Part shown: positions 51,292-52,663 of the stretch, in pieces | Position numbering within the stretch: position 1 is the first letter of the stretch | Layout: each line of letters opens with the position of its first letter | Assembly (NCBI GenBank): GCA_945901795.1 | Contig: CAMDLP010000018.1 | Location: forward strand, 1-52,663 | Source of the DNA: Akkermansia muciniphila | Lineage (GTDB): Bacteria > Verrucomicrobiota > Verrucomicrobiia > Verrucomicrobiales > Akkermansiaceae | Length of the DNA: 52,663 nucleotides | Reading direction: 5' to 3' | Notes under the pieces: model-generated | What the model was told of the DNA's origin: nothing | The model's database searches: none | What the model saw: only the letters and a program-made list of their open reading frames with translations | Program-made: the position numbers and the translations under genes

Positions 51292-52317
51292 TCATGGCTT
51301 TGGCTTTTGTTCGATTTTCCCCAGCTTCTCGATGGCTTCGGCGAGGTGCTTGTCCACCTCGCTGGGTTGCTGGTCGAGCAGGTTCCGATACACTTTATAC
51401 TCGATTTCCGTCTTCTGGCGGGCTTGTTCGGCGGAGATCTGTCCCGCGTGGGTCAGGACCTCGTGGTCGCTCAGACGCAGGAAATCATCGAGTTTGGAAA
51501 TCCAGTCCTCCATCCGCATCGCTTCCCGGCGCTTCGCCCGGAGTTCGGCGAATTCCAGGTAGGCGGTCACGATTCGATTCAACATCTCCAACTCCACCTC
51601 GTTGAGGTAGTTCTTGCCGATGGTCACCTCGGACTTCCGTGGCGTGGAACCTTGGAAGGACATCACTCCCATGTTGGGTTTCCGGGAATCCACCCGGTTG
51701 AAAATCACTTCCGCAGCCGTCTGGCCGTGTGCCGCCCAGTGCATTTTGTTCTGGATGGTGGCGAAGAATTTTTCAGAGGTTTCGGTCTTGGGATCGTAGT
51801 CGATGCTGGTGGCGTAAATATCGCAAACCTTCCGCCAGAAAACCTTTTCCGAGGAACGAATGTCCCGGATCCGTTCCAGCACCCGTTCAAAATAGACTGA
51901 CTGGTCCGGATTCTTCATCCGCTCGTCATCCATGATGAATCCCTGGGTGAGAAATTCCCGGAGCTGGGTGGATGCCCACTGGCGGAATTGCGTCCCACGC
52001 GGCGACCGGACGCGGAAACCCACCGCCAGGATGGCGTCCAAATTGTAGTGTTTCACGCCGCGACGCACCGTCCGGTTCCCTTCCTGTCGAACTTGTAAGT
52101 ATTCCTTACAAGTTGCCGCTTCGGCGATCTCTCCGTCTTCGTAGAGGGATTTAAGGTGCAGGGTGATGTTCTGGGGACTGGTGTCGAAAAGCTCCGCCAT
52201 CAGCGCCTGGCTCAGCCAAAGCGTCTCATCCTCCAAGCGGCACTCCACCCGGCTGCGCCCGTCCTCCGTCTGGTAAAGCAGGAATTCGCCGGAGGGTTCT
52301 GGAAGCTCGTCAGGCAT
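51292..52317 (-). CDS. RhuM family protein
   Basis: 341 residues. The chain (FLLYQTEDGRSRVECRLEDE, then TLWLSQALMAELFDTSPQNI, KEYLQVRQEGNRTVRRGVKH, YNLDAILAVGFRVRSPRGTQ and FRQWASTQLREFLTQGFIMD) is the full RhuM signature; the second half is helical. WLSQALMAELF with SPQNITLHLKSLYEDGE looks like a helix-turn-helix, so DNA binding is plausible. RhuM was named from a Salmonella pathogenicity island, and its relatives often lie in type I restriction or other mobile loci; biochemical function is unknown. No hsd genes are in view. It is bracketed by copies of R3 and lies between R1 copies. Confidence 0.9.
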   Translation of the reverse strand: MPDELPEPSGEFLLYQTEDGRSRVECRLEDETLWLSQALMAELFDTSPQNITLHLKSLYEDGEIAEAATCKEYLQVRQEGNRTVRRGVKHYNLDAILAVGFRVRSPRGTQFRQWASTQLREFLTQGFIMDDERMKNPDQSVYFERVLERIRDIRSSEKVFWRKVCDIYATSIDYDPKTETSEKFFATIQNKMHWAAHGQTAAEVIFNRVDSRKPNMGVMSFQGSTPRKSEVTIGKNYLNEVELEMLNRIVTAYLEFAELRAKRREAMRMEDWISKLDDFLRLSDHEVLTHAGQISAEQARQKTEIEYKVYRNLLDQQPSEVDKHLAEAIEKLGKIEQKPKP

Positions 52318-52341
52318 GGAGCCAGCCTGTCACGCCCCTTT

Positions 52342-52435
52342 CACCCGATCAACCCGCGAATGAAACCCCGCCCAAGTGGCTGCGCCGTCTCGCCGCAGGC
52401 CGTCCCAAGGAGCGTCTCGCTCCGAGTCATCCCCG
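52342..52435. repeat. dispersed repeat R1, copy 3 (long form)
   Basis: Starts CACCCGATCAACCCGCGAAT like copy 2 and differs from it at only a few positions. The first hairpin has a C for G change that weakens the stem (CTGCGCCG-TCT-CGCCGCAG); the second is perfect. It begins 25 bp upstream of the RhuM start codon. Confidence 0.85.
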
Positions 52436-52528
52436 ACTATCGGCCAACCCGCCGCAGGCGAACTCTCCACTTCAACGCTCGATGTTGGGCGTTCGATGTT
52501 CGATGTTCCCTCGCCGCCGTCCCCCCAG

Positions 52529-52590
52529 GCGGTTGGATTGACGATTGATGAACTCCGATTGTTGATTTTTGATCGGATACTGGAAAGCCG
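52529..52590. repeat. dispersed repeat R3, copy 2
   Basis: 62 bp, ungapped match to 51142-51203 with a few differences. The sequence between R1 copy 3 and this repeat (52436-52528) shows only the phrase CGATGTTGGGCGTTCGA (52480-52496), shared with 50073-50089; no gene is seen from 52318 to the window end. Confidence 0.75.
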
Positions 52591-52603
52591 CTCCGTCACT
52601 TCA

Positions 52604-52663
52604 AAAATCCAAAATCCAAAATCCACATTCGTCATTCGTCATTCGTCATTCGTCATTCGTCAT
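52604..52663. repeat. two adjoining tandem heptamer arrays
   Basis: AAAATCC is repeated three times (52604-52624). After one base CATTCGT is repeated five times (52626-52660), and the array continues with CAT to the window edge, so its full length is unknown. There are no spacers, which excludes CRISPR. Confidence 0.9.

Noticed and set aside
52330-52635. 101-codon minus-strand frame, and a similar one at 50645-51088
   Set aside because: Both translate repeat R1 and share RDAPWDGLRRD; composition and position show repeat-derived noise.
52626-52663. CRISPR array
   Set aside because: Seven-base units without spacers and no cas genes nearby.
1-52663. tRNA, rRNA or known riboswitch genes
   Set aside because: I looked for cloverleaf-like arms and conserved rRNA stretches in the gaps and saw none; a covariance-model scan would be decisive.

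Overview
The window looks like part of a chromosome from a GC-rich member of the Verrucomicrobiota, close to the Luteolibacter/Haloferula/Verrucomicrobium group. This rests on recognised families, not on a search. The pointers are two clusters of GFTLIE-type pseudopilins, one of them matching the 'Verru_Chthon cassette' B, C and D families. There is also a giant secreted protein that joins ThuA, SGNH, a PVC-type membrane-bound dehydrogenase propeller and cytochrome c. Other pointers are a DUF4175-like coiled-coil gene and many ATGA-coupled genes with few Shine-Dalgarno sites. I see no tRNA, rRNA, CRISPR array or prophage.

Left part (1-16.6 kb). A secreted protein of unknown role comes first. 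It is followed by a pseudopilin-type secretion operon of three exported proteins, two prepilins and a GspK/PilX-like protein, with one opposing gene inside; the first gene is frameshifted and one prepilin lacks a clear start. Next come a zinc-ribbon coiled-coil protein, a dCMP-deaminase-like enzyme, a metallophosphoesterase and an ABC-2 type exporter with a TPR partner. A fusion of tRNA-uridine hydroxylase (TrhO) to an RluA-type pseudouridine synthase follows, then a chimeric pseudogene (SGNH esterase joined in frame to a radical SAM fragment), SixA and FabG.

Middle (16.6-33 kb). After panE lies the most interesting block: six translationally coupled genes (17694-26186). They encode a membrane/coiled-coil protein, a small exported helical protein, an exported alpha-toroid (squalene-cyclase-like) protein and three tandem paralogues. 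Each paralogue appears to carry two small beta-barrel repeats, a jelly-roll and two more barrel repeats. A perfect dyad matching the Rex operator consensus (and the CRP half-site pattern) separates this block from an isolated nuoB-nuoC pair. Rhomboid protease, a Tyr/Arg-rich lipoprotein, galE and a D-B-C pseudopilin cassette without a visible A gene follow. A 28-bp imperfect inverted-repeat element closes this part.

Right part (33-52.7 kb). A GT4 glycosyltransferase with a C-terminal toroid is coupled to a GH130 enzyme, next to cfa. Then come the 1,403-residue redox/hydrolase protein, pdxH-tatD-lolA-like genes, an unknown winged-helix-like protein, a small membrane protein cut short by a G-tract frameshift, trpD and a DPE2-type malQ. 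The last 2.8 kb is accessory DNA: an MntA-HepT toxin-antitoxin pair and a RhuM-family gene set among at least three families of palindromic or dispersed repeats and short tandem heptamers. Three apparent frame or start defects (near 1572, 4199 and 45960) may be real mutations or assembly errors; raw reads would be needed to tell.
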